Part shown: one piece after another, positions 1 through 7,961 of the stretch
Layout of the letters: the number at the start of each line of letters is the position of its first letter
Position numbering within the stretch: position 1 is the first letter of the stretch
NCBI GenBank assembly: GCA_020853255.1
Contig: JADYZI010000247.1
Span: forward strand, 1-19,645
Direction of reading: 5' to 3'
Source of the DNA: Acidobacteriota bacterium
GTDB taxonomy: Bacteria; Acidobacteriota; Blastocatellia; Pyrinomonadales; Pyrinomonadaceae
DNA: 19,645 nucleotides
The notes under the pieces: model-generated
What the model was told of the DNA's origin: nothing
What the model saw: the letters and a program-made list of their open reading frames with translations, nothing else
The model's database searches: none
Translations under genes and position numbers: made by a program

Positions 1-2
1 AA

Positions 3-314
3 GCTATCGATGAACTGCAAAAGCGCATGAAGGTGGTCCCGCAGGAAGCGCTTTATACGCCTAAATTTACCTACATCTGGACCCTCGCGGAAGCTCGATT
101 TCCTGAAGAGATGGCAATTAGGATGTCATGGGAGACGGCGGTTCGCGAACTTGCCCGCTGTTATCTGGAAATGTGCGGGATGACGCTGCGGGGTGACCTG
201 TCGCGGGCGTTCGGCTTTTATCGATGGGAATCAGGCCGGGCAAATCACCAACTGGTGAACGAAGGGTATGCAGACCGGCAGGAAACGGGCGTCTATCGCC
301 TTTACTGTGTTTGA
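3..314 (+). CDS. C-terminal part of a probable winged-helix DNA-binding protein (AlkZ-like?), truncated by window edge
   Basis: The frame is open from the first bases of the window and ends at TGA 312-314, so the first ATG at 27 is very probably internal and the gene starts upstream. The visible part is about 103 residues. The opening 'DELQKRMKVVP' followed by an aromatic segment (FTYIW), a helix around 'ETAVRELARCYLEMCGMT', then 'NEGYADRQETGVYRL' reads to me like the winged-helix tail found in AlkZ/YcaQ-related proteins, where a helical pair is followed by a short beta wing. That assignment is from memory of the family pattern and no catalytic part is visible. The end is a clean stop followed by about 190 bp without a gene. 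I am confident this is coding and unsure of the function. Confidence 0.6.
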   Translation, partial: AIDELQKRMKVVPQEALYTPKFTYIWTLAEARFPEEMAIRMSWETAVRELARCYLEMCGMTLRGDLSRAFGFYRWESGRANHQLVNEGYADRQETGVYRLYCV

Positions 315-507
315 AACGCGGGCGCAAACCTCATCTGTTACAATAGTTACCCGCTGGTAAGTTAAACATTCTGCATGTGTTACTTGGATTACGTGCATGC
401 ATGTGCTAAAAAAATCTATGTGTGCCCTGCCGGTTTAGCTATTTCAACCAAAGCGGCATCCTAAGGGCAACGATTTCTGTTCAATTGAACAATTGAGGTT
501 ATTACCT
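315..507. other. Intergenic region with a perfect 14-bp palindrome
   Basis: No open frame or gene remnant stands out in this 193-bp gap. It contains a perfect palindrome, TGTTCAATTGAACA at 478-491, centred 24 bp upstream of the ATG at 508, and a TGCATGCA core near 394. A poor promoter-like pair (TTGGAT, 17 bp, TAAAAA) lies around 386-414, but neither box is close to consensus and I do not rely on it. Confidence 0.4.
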
Positions 508-1692
508 ATGACAACTACCCATTTCAGGAGTTTGCTCAGGAGGATCGAGAACCGTGCCCGATCGCGGGACGGCAGATATCTTCTCCTGGCATCAATATTA
601 TTGATTTTGCCGGCGGCGGCGCTTGCTCAGTCGTCCATCGAGCTTTTTTCGGGCAGCTATTCAGGAACACCGCCCGATGGCCCTTTATCAACACAAACCG
701 TGCAGCTTCTTGTTGATCCCGCGCCGGGGTCTCCGCCCGTCTCGCCGGTCAGTGTGACCGCAACCCTTTCAAACCAGCAGTACACCGGCATTGGGACCGG
801 TGCCGGAAGCCCGGTCGTGATGTTCGGCGGACGGCGTGCCGACGGAACGACAACCATCAACACAACGCCGATATTCGACCACATGAATGCGATCGCAACA
901 CCTGCGGATACGATGTTTTCAAGTCTGTCGAACGGCTCTCCCTCCGGCATTGCGGTTGCCGATAACTATGCATTTGCGCTCTACAGTTCGATCCAGCATT
1001 GGGAAGGCCTGAGTGTGCCGGCAACGAACAGCCGGATATATCTCGCTGACTTGACACTGACATTCAGCTCGCCAGTGGCCAATCCATACATTCACCTGGT
1101 GGGGATGGGCGGCTTTGTCGGCCCGCTTGGCTATGCGACGGAACTTGATCTGACGACGTCGGGCTTGTCGCTGACAAAACTGCAGGGAAATAACACTCTT
1201 GTCGTTTCCGGCAATCAGATCAACAATGCGAACGCAACAGGCATCCTGACCGAATGCAGCGCCGAGACTGCTGGCTGCGGTACAGTTCGCGTCAACGGCA
1301 CTGGGATCACGACTGTCACATTTCAGGTGTATATCCGAGGCGATGGCGGAACACCGACCTGGAGCGGCCCGGCCCGCAACGAAGGCGATTTCTGGATGTT
1401 GGGCGTTTCGCTGCCGTATGCGCCGACGGCGGCGGCTGTCTCACTTAGCGGACGCGCCGTATCGGCCGATGGCCGCGGCGTCAACGGCGCCCGGTTGGTG
1501 TTGACGAACGGTTCCGGCCAAACCCGAATGGCCCTTACAAATGCATTCGGATATTACCGCTTCGAAGGCCTGGAAGCCGGCGAGGCCGTCGTCGTTACTA
1601 TCTCATCCAAACGCAAAACATTCTCTCCAAGCTCCCAGGTGATCAGCTTGAGCGACAGCGCGTTTGATGTCAACTTTGTGGCAAGCAACTAA
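508..1692 (+). CDS. Exported surface protein with C-terminal carboxypeptidase-regulatory-like domain
   Basis: The 394-residue product starts at ATG 508, preceded by GAGG at 495-498; an in-frame TTG at 493 is a less likely start. Residues about 1-42 form a signal peptide: basic 'RSLLRRIENRARSRDGR', a hydrophobic core 'YLLLASILLILPAAALA', then Q-S at the likely cleavage site. The middle (about 45-310) is Ser/Thr/Gly/Asn-rich and beta-like, with 'VYIRGDGGTPTWSGPARNEG' near its end; I do not recognise it. The last ~80 residues ('LSGRAVSADGRGV', 'NAFGYYRFEGLEAGE', 'ISSKRKTFSP') are a carboxypeptidase-regulatory-like beta sandwich that closes many cell-surface proteins in Blastocatellia. The protein is probably secreted or surface-displayed; substrate and partner are unknown. 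The gene stands alone and is followed by a strong hairpin. Confidence 0.85.
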   Translation: MTTTHFRSLLRRIENRARSRDGRYLLLASILLILPAAALAQSSIELFSGSYSGTPPDGPLSTQTVQLLVDPAPGSPPVSPVSVTATLSNQQYTGIGTGAGSPVVMFGGRRADGTTTINTTPIFDHMNAIATPADTMFSSLSNGSPSGIAVADNYAFALYSSIQHWEGLSVPATNSRIYLADLTLTFSSPVANPYIHLVGMGGFVGPLGYATELDLTTSGLSLTKLQGNNTLVVSGNQINNANATGILTECSAETAGCGTVRVNGTGITTVTFQVYIRGDGGTPTWSGPARNEGDFWMLGVSLPYAPTAAAVSLSGRAVSADGRGVNGARLVLTNGSGQTRMALTNAFGYYRFEGLEAGEAVVVTISSKRKTFSPSSQVISLSDSAFDVNFVASN

Positions 1693-1725
1693 ATTTCCAA
1701 AAGGGATCAAAACTGATCGCGCTAG

Positions 1726-1760
1726 AAATGGGCCACCGCATCTGCGGCCGGCCCATTTTC
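1726..1760 (+). terminator. Strong hairpin, likely bidirectional terminator
   Basis: AAATGGGCC at 1726-1734 pairs with GGCCCATTT at 1750-1758, and an inner stem CCGCA/TGCGG (1736-1740 with 1743-1747) closes the loop. The downstream strand continues as T-rich TTTTCTCTCG. It lies 34 bp after the stop of the surface-protein gene and 56 bp after the stop of the convergent gene, so it could serve both. Confidence 0.7.
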
Positions 1761-1813
1761 TCTCGTCCGTTGGCGAAAACATCAACGCTCGCGCAACTTG
1801 GCCTATCAAGGTT

Positions 1814-2530
1814 CTAACGCAGCTCCTTGATCTCGAGTTCAGTAGTTGCCTGAATGTTGCATGTCTTCCTGATGGCGCTTGGGATTAGAAGAATCTTCCT
1901 AATGCTCTCTCGAAGTTGGAATTCAGATTTCCCGTATTCGACAAGTTCACTCGGTCCGGGATTTATCCGCTGAATGAACGCGAAGGACCGATCGCCTTCC
2001 AGCCATGTAACAGATACATCCATCGTATTGAAAATGCTGGCTGGTTCCCATGTAATCGTCCACGGGCATCCTGTAGTTCCGCTTGACCTTTTAACATGGT
2101 TTTGTCTTTTAAGAAAAAGTATCATCCGCGTCGAACTCACATAGCGATATGGTACTTTGCCGTCCATGCTGAACGGCCACTTCACAAGGCGCGATAACTT
2201 CAATTTGAACTTTGCCAATTCAGGAATGGAGATACGGTCATTGCGCGAAAGTTCGCCCTTGAGAGTTTCGAGGACTAGGAACGTACCGTCAATAACTTCG
2301 TCTTCGCTAGCGACAACGATGTCCGTCGATTCCCGAGATGAATAGTCAAGGTCAAACGAAGGGCGAATACCCGCAGCGACATTGTTTACATAAAGCAGGA
2401 GGAACGTAACGATGACTAAAGTAACAATTAGCTGTTTGATCTTGGTGGGGAAAACCTGTAGCAGCTGATTTGGCTCAGACAGAAACTCGACTGTCAGGCA
2501 ATCCCCATTCTTTAGCGATATATGCGTCAT
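1814..2530 (-). CDS. Membrane-anchored or exported hypothetical protein, lower GC than neighbours
   Basis: The 238-residue frame begins at ATG 2528-2530, with a purine stretch AAAGAGA a few bases upstream as a modest ribosome site. After about 30 polar residues comes 'KIKQLIVTLVIVTFLLLYV' followed by 'NNVAAG', a signal peptide or signal anchor; the long polar lead is unusual for a cleaved signal. The mature part contains 'STDIVVASEDEVIDGTFLVL', 'SIPELAKFKLK' and 'RYVSSTRMILFLKRQ', a pattern I recall in uncharacterised exported proteins of Acidobacteria and Planctomycetes in which 'SRMILFLK' forms a conserved core strand. No catalytic motif is visible. The gene is visibly more AT-rich than the flanking genes, suggesting later acquisition. 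It converges on the surface-protein gene with a shared hairpin between them. Confidence 0.7.
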   Translation of the reverse strand: MTHISLKNGDCLTVEFLSEPNQLLQVFPTKIKQLIVTLVIVTFLLLYVNNVAAGIRPSFDLDYSSRESTDIVVASEDEVIDGTFLVLETLKGELSRNDRISIPELAKFKLKLSRLVKWPFSMDGKVPYRYVSSTRMILFLKRQNHVKRSSGTTGCPWTITWEPASIFNTMDVSVTWLEGDRSFAFIQRINPGPSELVEYGKSEFQLRESIRKILLIPSAIRKTCNIQATTELEIKELR

Positions 2531-2650
2531 TGCATTCTCTTTCGTCAGTCCATTTATCAGCTAAAGACCTATGTCCACTGTCGAGGCCTTTTGAACGCTC
2601 AATTTAATTGCTATGGAAAGTAGCGAAGACGTGACCCAATTGCGGCGATT

Positions 2651-2816
2651 CTAACCTAAAGGTTCGCCTTCGTCGTAAAGTGTTTCAGGCGCAATATCTG
2701 CTCCGTTGGGCCAGGAGATCGTCCAGCCGTCGACAAAGAATTTTTTGCAGCGGCGGGAGGACCTCTTCAGTTTCGAGGTATTCGGCGGTATCGTATCGAC
2801 TATACGTCTCAGCCAT
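2651..2816 (-). pseudogene. Scrambled remnant: start of an addiction-module antidote joined out of frame to the end of a DUF2442 protein
   Basis: On the minus strand ATG 2814-2816 opens a frame beginning '[18 protein letters not shown]' (to about 2763), which resembles the first 18 residues of HigA-like 'probable addiction module antidote' proteins. The frame then loses that pattern ('[10 protein letters not shown]') and runs to an unrelated stop. In another frame, from 2746 to the TAG at 2651-2653, the strand reads '[20 protein letters not shown]' and then '[11 protein letters not shown]', which matches the conserved end of DUF2442 proteins ('[13 protein letters not shown]'). Both pieces are short, abutting and out of frame, so I read this as a decayed fusion and not a gene. 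The family matches are recognised by eye only. It lies 63 bp downstream of the antitoxin gene described next. Confidence 0.5.
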
Positions 2817-2879
2817 ACATTAGCTATCACCCGCGGATCAGACAGACCTAATTTCCGTGGAACCTTTTTCCCGGCGCGT

Positions 2880-3170
2880 CTACCGGCTTCGCGGTTTAGC
2901 GGGCAGCAAGGTTATCAAGCCACGCAATGCACGATTGACGGTGTCCGAATCTGGGAAATACTTCCGAACGTCCGTTTCCAGCATCACTGCACCATCTTCG
3001 AGCGTGAAGTGCTGGACCTGTTTGCTGCCATCTGTCTTATTGACCGTCACCGTGTGGCCCCTTCGGTAGGCCCGATAATGCTTACCACGGACACCGCCGC
3101 TGAAATCGTATTCGGGCAGCATTTGGTCATCCGCCTGCTCCGGCTTTTTAGTATCCTTCTTTTTCTTCAT
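2880..3170 (-). CDS. Antitoxin partner of the BrnT-type toxin (not of the BrnA family)
   Basis: The 96-residue product starts at ATG 3168-3170, with GGAAGAG about 3 bp upstream, and overlaps the end of the toxin gene by 23 bp, the toxin-first order usual for BrnT systems. A lysine-rich start ([12 protein letters not shown]) precedes '[20 protein letters not shown]', then a valine/threonine strand, then '[20 protein letters not shown]'. The pairing of 'YDFS..VRGK' with a C-terminal 'FPDS..VN.ALR.L' helix is the signature of a common small antitoxin-like family; it lacks the ribbon-helix-helix look of classical BrnA. In the middle '[20 protein letters not shown]' looks like an insertion relative to the short form of this family. 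Role as antitoxin is inferred from position and family pattern. Confidence 0.7.
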   Translation of the reverse strand: MKKKKDTKKPEQADDQMLPEYDFSGGVRGKHYRAYRRGHTVTVNKTDGSKQVQHFTLEDGAVMLETDVRKYFPDSDTVNRALRGLITLLPAKPRSR

Positions 3171-3444
3171 ATCTCTTCCGCTCAGTTTTAGATGCTTTTC
3201 GACAGCTTATCAGGCGTATCTTCTTTCGTTCAGTATAGGACACGATCAAGATATTACCAGCCGCCGAGGTTCCGATGTCAATGAATCGTCGCTCCTCGGC
3301 CGAATGTTTTGGGTCATCAATAGTGATCGTGTAAGGGTCCGCGAAAACGGTCTTGGCTTCTTCAAAAGTGATCTTGTGCTTCTTGAGGTTGAAAGCCGCT
3401 TTCTCTTCGTCCCATTCAAACTCAAGATCGTTCGGAAGCGGCAT
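3148..3444 (-). CDS. brnT: BrnT-type toxin, RelE-like ribonuclease family
   Basis: Starting at ATG 3442-3444 the product has 98 residues; the in-frame TTG at 3450 is a weaker choice. The opening 'EFEWDEEKAAFNLKKHKITF' followed by 'EEAKTVFADP' is the characteristic BrnT start (a W-D-x-x-K-A-x-x-N-x-x-K-H block). Later blocks 'AEERRFIDIGTSAAGNILIV', 'SYTERKKIRLISCRKASKTE' and 'RKRYEE' match the family's core strands and C-terminal basic helix. BrnT proteins are ribosome-independent RNases with a RelE-like fold whose activity is blocked by the downstream antitoxin; that function is family knowledge. Length is normal for BrnT and all usual blocks are present, so it appears intact. It ends at TAA 3148-3150 inside the antitoxin gene, implying coupled translation. 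Confidence 0.85.
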   Translation of the reverse strand: MPLPNDLEFEWDEEKAAFNLKKHKITFEEAKTVFADPYTITIDDPKHSAEERRFIDIGTSAAGNILIVSYTERKKIRLISCRKASKTERKRYEEKEGY

Positions 3445-3526
3445 AATCAAATTTCACTGTCAATCGACGTTGCACCGCAACTTTGCCTTCCACCGCTCAG
3501 GTAAAGCTTCCCAATTCATCCTTCCC

Positions 3527-5791
3527 CTAGTACTTCATCAACTCCAACACCGCCTTTTCGACGTCGTCACTTTGCGGAAGGATAAAATCCTCGACCTGCG
3601 GGGCGTAGGCGACGAAGGTGTCGGTTGCCGCGACGCGCTTAACCGGAGCATCAAGGTACTCGAACAATTCGTCCGAGACGCGGGCGGCGATCTCGGCACC
3701 GTAGCCGTATGAGAGCGGGTCTTCGTGGGCGACGATGACGCGCGAGGTTTTCTTGACGGACTCGGCGATCGCTTCCCAATCGTAAGGGACGAGTGTGCGG
3801 AGGTCGATAAGATCGACCGTGATGCCCTGCTGTTCAAGGCGTTTTGCGGCCTGGTTTGAACGTTCGACCAATGCACCGAAAGTGACGATAGTAACATCCG
3901 AACCTTCGCGCACCTTTTTCGCCTTGCCGAAAGGGATCAAAAAATCGCTACCGGGATAGGCGGATTTGTTATAGACCTGGCGGTAGAGATGTTTGTGCTC
4001 AAGAAACATCACCGGATCATCACAGCGGATAGACGTTCTTAACAATCCGTTTGCGTCCAACGCATTCGACGGATAAACGATGCGCAAACCCGGCGTGTGA
4101 GCGAAAAGCGTTGTTCCCGATTGCGAGTGGTAAACGGCGCCGCCTTTTAAGTATCCGCCGACCGGAACCCGAATGACCATCGGACATTTAGACTCGCCGT
4201 CCGACCGCCAACGCATCACCGCCACCTCATTGCGGATCTGGTGCATTGCCGGAAAGATGTAATCGAAAAACTGGATCTCGATGACGGGTTTTAACCCGCG
4301 CAGAGACAGGCCAACCGCGCGGCCGACAATATTGGCCTCCGCCAGCGGCGAGTTGAACACTCGTGCCGAACCAAATTTCCGCTGCAAATTCGCTGTTACC
4401 TTGAACACGCCGCCTTTACCTTTTACGCGTTCGAGATATTCCTCACGCGAGGCATCCGCCACGTCCTCGCCAAAGACGACTATGGCCGGATCGCGCTCCA
4501 TCTCTTCATGCATACAGCGGTTTATCAGATCGACCATTGTTCCGGGATTTCCAGAAAGTTCGGCGCCATTTTCGGTGTCGAACAAAGTCCGGTCGGTCGG
4601 ATCTACATCGGGTGAATAGACGTTTCTGTAAGCCGTCTCCGGTGCAGGCTGCGGCGTGGCAACAGCGATGTCGGCCGCCTTGTTCACTTCCTCATCGACC
4701 TCATTGCGTAATGCTTCGAGCTGTTCCGATGAACAAATGCCCTCGGTCATCAGAAATTCCGCATAGGTCTTGATCGGATCGATACGTGCATCGGCCTCGC
4801 GCTCTTCTTCGGGGCGATAGAGCTTTTCATCGTCAGAGAGCGAATGCGAATAGGGCCGTATAACTTTAGCGTGGATGAAGGCCGGGCCTTTTCGCTTGCG
4901 GCAGTATTCGACAGCATCTTTGAACGCCGCATATGAAGCAAGCGGATCGGTGCCGTCGATCTTCTTGATAAAAAGGCCGGGAAAGCCTGTGACCAGTTTC
5001 GAAATATCGCCGCCCGCCGTGTTGACCTCGACCGGCGTTGAGATCGCGTAGCCGTTGTCTTCTACGACGAAGATCACCGGCAATTTCATATTGCAGGCAG
5101 AGTTCAGCGCTTCCCACCACTCACCTTCGCTGGTGGTGCCGTCGCCGACGGACATATAGACCACTTCATCGCCCTTGAAGCCGGTGACAATTTTCTGCAG
5201 CTCTTTTACAAGCGATGCGCGGTAGCCGGCCTCGGCCGCACCGACTGCGTGCAATGCCTGTGAACCGGTACACGACGACTGCGACGGAACATTCAACCGC
5301 GTCGCTCCCCAATGCGAAGGCATCTGCCGGCCGTGCGAGTTTGGGTCCGGCTCGGCACCGACCGATGAATACAACATCTCCTGTGCCGTCATTCCAAGTC
5401 CAAGCATCAGCGCCCGGTCACGATAATACGGAAAGAACCAGTCATAGGCGGGTTTCATAGCCAACGCCGCACCCGTAAGGACCGCTTCGTGTCCGGCGCC
5501 CGAGATCTGGAAAAATATCTTGTTTTGCCCTTTCAACTGGATCTCTTTGTCATCGATCCTGCGGGACAGATACATTGTCCGGTAAATACCGATGAGCGTT
5601 TTCTCATCCAGCCCGCGGCGGTCATGCGTCCGGGCCGCCGCACGGTCGTTCGCGGCCGCCCTTGCCGTTTCCTGTACCTTGGCTTCCGGCACAAACCCGT
5701 CCGCCTCGGTAACCTTCCCCGGCTCCGCTACCACTGTTTCCGCTTCGCTATTATTGCCTTTCGTATTCAACTTCCTTACCGATGTGGCCAT
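3527..5791 (-). CDS. Fused alpha/beta E1 component of a branched-chain 2-oxoacid dehydrogenase
   Basis: The 754-residue product starts at ATG 5789-5791 with AAGGA about 9 bp upstream; a TTG at 5794 is in frame but less likely. After ~60 low-complexity residues, the E1-alpha module (about 60-400) carries the thiamine-diphosphate motif, '[13 protein letters not shown]' near 216 to 'EDN' near 245, and a 'YSHSLSDD' loop near 314 equivalent to the phosphorylation loop of mitochondrial E1. The E1-beta module (about 417-754) contains '[20 protein letters not shown]' and '[20 protein letters not shown]', the usual active-site and dimer segments. The enzyme decarboxylates branched 2-oxoacids and passes the acyl group to lipoyl-E2; no E2 or E3 is in this window. 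Single-chain alpha-beta E1 proteins occur in Acidobacteria and Bacteroidetes. Pyruvate as substrate cannot be excluded. Confidence 0.92.
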   Translation of the reverse strand: MATSVRKLNTKGNNSEAETVVAEPGKVTEADGFVPEAKVQETARAAANDRAAARTHDRRGLDEKTLIGIYRTMYLSRRIDDKEIQLKGQNKIFFQISGAGHEAVLTGAALAMKPAYDWFFPYYRDRALMLGLGMTAQEMLYSSVGAEPDPNSHGRQMPSHWGATRLNVPSQSSCTGSQALHAVGAAEAGYRASLVKELQKIVTGFKGDEVVYMSVGDGTTSEGEWWEALNSACNMKLPVIFVVEDNGYAISTPVEVNTAGGDISKLVTGFPGLFIKKIDGTDPLASYAAFKDAVEYCRKRKGPAFIHAKVIRPYSHSLSDDEKLYRPEEEREADARIDPIKTYAEFLMTEGICSSEQLEALRNEVDEEVNKAADIAVATPQPAPETAYRNVYSPDVDPTDRTLFDTENGAELSGNPGTMVDLINRCMHEEMERDPAIVVFGEDVADASREEYLERVKGKGGVFKVTANLQRKFGSARVFNSPLAEANIVGRAVGLSLRGLKPVIEIQFFDYIFPAMHQIRNEVAVMRWRSDGESKCPMVIRVPVGGYLKGGAVYHSQSGTTLFAHTPGLRIVYPSNALDANGLLRTSIRCDDPVMFLEHKHLYRQVYNKSAYPGSDFLIPFGKAKKVREGSDVTIVTFGALVERSNQAAKRLEQQGITVDLIDLRTLVPYDWEAIAESVKKTSRVIVAHEDPLSYGYGAEIAARVSDELFEYLDAPVKRVAATDTFVAYAPQVEDFILPQSDDVEKAVLELMKY

Positions 5792-5839
5792 CAATGATTA
5801 TCCTTGTGATAAATATTTCTAATAGTGGAGTAAGCTCTA

Positions 5840-5868
5840 AGCATACCAGAATGCAGAAAATGGGGCAA
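5840..5868 (-). promoter_or_regulatory. Candidate promoter for the E1 gene
   Basis: On the minus strand TTGCCC (5863-5868), a 17-bp spacer and TATGCT (5840-5845) match the vegetative consensus at four of six bases each, 49 bp before the ATG. It sits inside the tail of the decayed ParE-like frame. Spacing is good, the boxes are mediocre. Confidence 0.35.
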
Positions 5869-5924
5869 TTTTGAACCGACGGGCCAGTCCAGGGGATCAT
5901 TCAGTGCAACTTTCCGAATTAGAG

Positions 5925-6119
5925 GATTTCGGCTCATATGGAAAATGGAATAGACCAATATCCGGTCGGGATGGACTGCAAATAGGATCGTGTACGGAAA
6001 TTTGAGAACCTGTGCCTGTCTGACATTTTAGCCACGCACAACCGTGAATAAGAAGGGCGAGCGGCGAATTCGACGATCACCTCACCAAGTGACGACATAA
6101 AATTAGTAGCACTGTGCAA
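5925..6119 (-). pseudogene. Frameshifted remnant of a ParE/RelE-type toxin
   Basis: In the minus frame that begins at AAT 6025-6027 the strand reads 'NVRQAQVLKFPYTILFAVHP' and then 'DRILVYSIFHMSRNP'. This matches the C-terminal half of ParE toxins, where 'vRr..l.rFPY.i.y.v' is followed by a strand pair and 'a..H..R.P'. The codon just before, TAA 6028-6030, is a stop in that frame. Upstream, a different frame is open from 6119 and reads 'SSLGEVIVEFAARPSYSRLC', so a single-base loss or two-base gain near 6030 would join the two into one longer ParE-like stretch. No ATG-led intact version exists, and the N-terminal helices typical of ParE are missing. No antitoxin is visible beside it. After 'RNP' the same frame stays open to the E1 start without ParE-like sequence. 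Confidence 0.55.
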
Positions 6120-6120
6120 A

Positions 6121-7851
6121 CTACTGGCCTTTGAGAACCCAGCCTTTCGGATCCACGATCGGTGCGGGGCCGGTGAAATTTACTGTTGCTTTGCCGCCTT
6201 TCATTTCGACGCGTTGGGTTTTGCCGTTTATTTCGACGTCGATCGGCATTGGGAACGGCATGTTGTTTGGGGTTTCCCAGCTAAGCGTGAGCACCTGTTG
6301 GGGCGTACTGTTCGGGCCGCTCTGGAGTGTACCGACGCTGGTTATCAATTTAGGCAGCTTCGGCTGTCTCAGATAGAGTTCAAAGAACCAGTCAAGTTTC
6401 ATTCCTGAATCTTTCTCGGCGATCTTTAGAAAATCATCAGTATCGACCATGCGTTCCTGGCGGCCGTCGGTGTATGATTCCATTTCCTTTGTCGGATACG
6501 CCATGTGGCGAAGTGCGCGGAAAAATGCTTCGTCGCCTATCAGATAGCGAAGCGTGTTCAGCACAACTGCACCTTTGCCGTAGATGTCGCCGTCAGAGTT
6601 AACATAGTCCGGCTCGGCCATATAGACCTGATATGCGATCTTGGCCTCGCGCGGCGCGACGGGCTGCATATTGCGCGTAGCCTTTGCCCGGCCGCGCATT
6701 GCCTTCAGGTACGCATCCTTTCCCTGTGTTTCCTCTATCCATAGCGTATCCATAAAGGTTTGAAAGCCTTCGTGGATCCAGAAATCTTTCCAATCGCTGG
6801 CGGTGACAAGATTTGCCCACCATTCGTGGCCGAACTCGTGAAACATCAGCCAATCGAACCCTTCCGGAGTAAAATTGAACTTGTTTCCGTAGGCGATGTG
6901 CGTCGAATGCTCCATTCCAAGATGCGGCGTTTCAACAATGCCGAGCTTTTGCGAACGGAACGGAAACGGCCCGAGATACTTTTCGAAAAAGGCATTGTAT
7001 TTTTTTGTTTCTTCGATCAGTTTCGGCCCCTTGGCAAAGTCTTCGGGCAAGACATAGAACTCGATCGGGATCATCTCGCCGGTCACGCTTTTTGTGCTGT
7101 CCTTGATCAGCTTGTACGGCGCCGCGTCGAAAATGAGCGAATAATTGGCGATCGGGTTCGTCATCCGCCAAACATAGGTCGATGTACCGTTCTTGTTCTT
7201 GGCCGCCTCCGCCAGTTTGCCGGGCCCGACGGCGACGAGCGGATCGGGCACGGTGATGCGCATTGTCGCTGTCGAGGGCTTGTCGGACGGATGATCTTTT
7301 ACCGGAAACAGCAGATCGGCGCCGTCGTTTTGCAGCGCGACCGAGACCCAATCGGCGCCGCTTGGTGTTTTTGCCCAGATGATGCCGCCAACCCACGGCG
7401 GCCGCGGAGCTTCACGCGGGCTGCCGGAATAGGTGACTATCGTCTCAAACGTCTCGCCCGCTTTTTTGCGTGCGGGAAACGTTATCCGCAACTTGCCGTC
7501 CTTATGCTCAAATTTGAGGCCCATCTGCCGGTCACCGGATTCGCTGTAAACGCGGTCGATCTTGTACGGCGTATCAAGATCAAGCAGGATCGTATCGGTC
7601 GGGTTTACTACCTTGGCGATCATGACGGTCGTGCCCCAGATCATTTTCGTTTTCGGGTCGACCTTCAACGCAATGTCGTACGATTGAACATCGAACGCCG
7701 CCTGTTCGGCCGCAAGCGGGCCGCCAGTAGCCGTCGGGCGTACACCAAGCGTTCGTTGGGCGGTGACGGAACCGGAAAGGAAAATAACGAGGACAAGGAT
7801 CGAAAGAAGCGTGCGTTTTTTGATGATCATAATTCGAGTTTTGATGAGCAT
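6121..7851 (-). CDS. Exported M1-family zinc metallopeptidase
   Basis: A start at ATG 7849-7851 gives 576 residues; ATG 7828-7830 (569 residues) is equally possible and no clear ribosome site favours either. The open frame continues to a TTG at 7962, but that would place 37 extra residues before the signal peptide. The signal peptide is 'MIIKKRTLLSILVLVIFLSG' with cleavage near 'SVTAQ'. An N-terminal beta domain leads to 'GIVETPHLGMEHST' (about 306-319), a variant of the GxMEN exopeptidase motif, then 'HEFGHEWW' (HExxH, 338-342) with the third zinc ligand Glu 361 exactly 18 residues on ('WIHEGF'), and the probable transition-state Tyr 424 in 'GDIYGKG'. The protein should be a periplasmic or secreted aminopeptidase. 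It lacks the long C-terminal helical domain of ERAP/PepN enzymes. It is transcribed divergently from the cyclophilin gene. Confidence 0.9.
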   Translation of the reverse strand: MLIKTRIMIIKKRTLLSILVLVIFLSGSVTAQRTLGVRPTATGGPLAAEQAAFDVQSYDIALKVDPKTKMIWGTTVMIAKVVNPTDTILLDLDTPYKIDRVYSESGDRQMGLKFEHKDGKLRITFPARKKAGETFETIVTYSGSPREAPRPPWVGGIIWAKTPSGADWVSVALQNDGADLLFPVKDHPSDKPSTATMRITVPDPLVAVGPGKLAEAAKNKNGTSTYVWRMTNPIANYSLIFDAAPYKLIKDSTKSVTGEMIPIEFYVLPEDFAKGPKLIEETKKYNAFFEKYLGPFPFRSQKLGIVETPHLGMEHSTHIAYGNKFNFTPEGFDWLMFHEFGHEWWANLVTASDWKDFWIHEGFQTFMDTLWIEETQGKDAYLKAMRGRAKATRNMQPVAPREAKIAYQVYMAEPDYVNSDGDIYGKGAVVLNTLRYLIGDEAFFRALRHMAYPTKEMESYTDGRQERMVDTDDFLKIAEKDSGMKLDWFFELYLRQPKLPKLITSVGTLQSGPNSTPQQVLTLSWETPNNMPFPMPIDVEINGKTQRVEMKGGKATVNFTGPAPIVDPKGWVLKGQ

Positions 7852-7961
7852 AAAGGCAAACAAAGAAACGGGTCGCCACCGCTCGCGGTCCTTTACAAGA
7901 TGGAGCAGAGCCTGTTCTGACACTTTACACCCGATACGGTTTTGCGGAAAATCGAAGAGCA

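Noticed and set aside
386..414. Promoter-like TTGGAT/TAAAAA pair before the surface-protein gene
   Set aside because: Only three and four consensus bases match, so it is no better than background.
2817..2880. Minus-strand frame reading '[17 protein letters not shown]' leading in frame into the DUF2442 fragment
   Set aside because: It looks partly protein-like, but it overlaps the antidote start in another frame, continues as low-quality sequence, and matches no family I can name.
2706..3191. 161-codon plus-strand open frame
   Set aside because: It lies antisense to the antitoxin gene and the remnant, has no protein-like pattern, and the minus-strand readings match known families.
3460..3519. 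19-codon minus-strand frame starting 'MNWEALPERWKAKL' just before brnT
   Set aside because: It reads like real protein and has GGGAAGG next to the ATG, but the spacing is too short for translation and the frame is too short to identify. It may be another remnant.
6760..7920. 386-codon plus-strand open frame
   Set aside because: It is an Arg/Val-rich shadow antisense to the metallopeptidase, whose zinc motifs prove the minus-strand reading.
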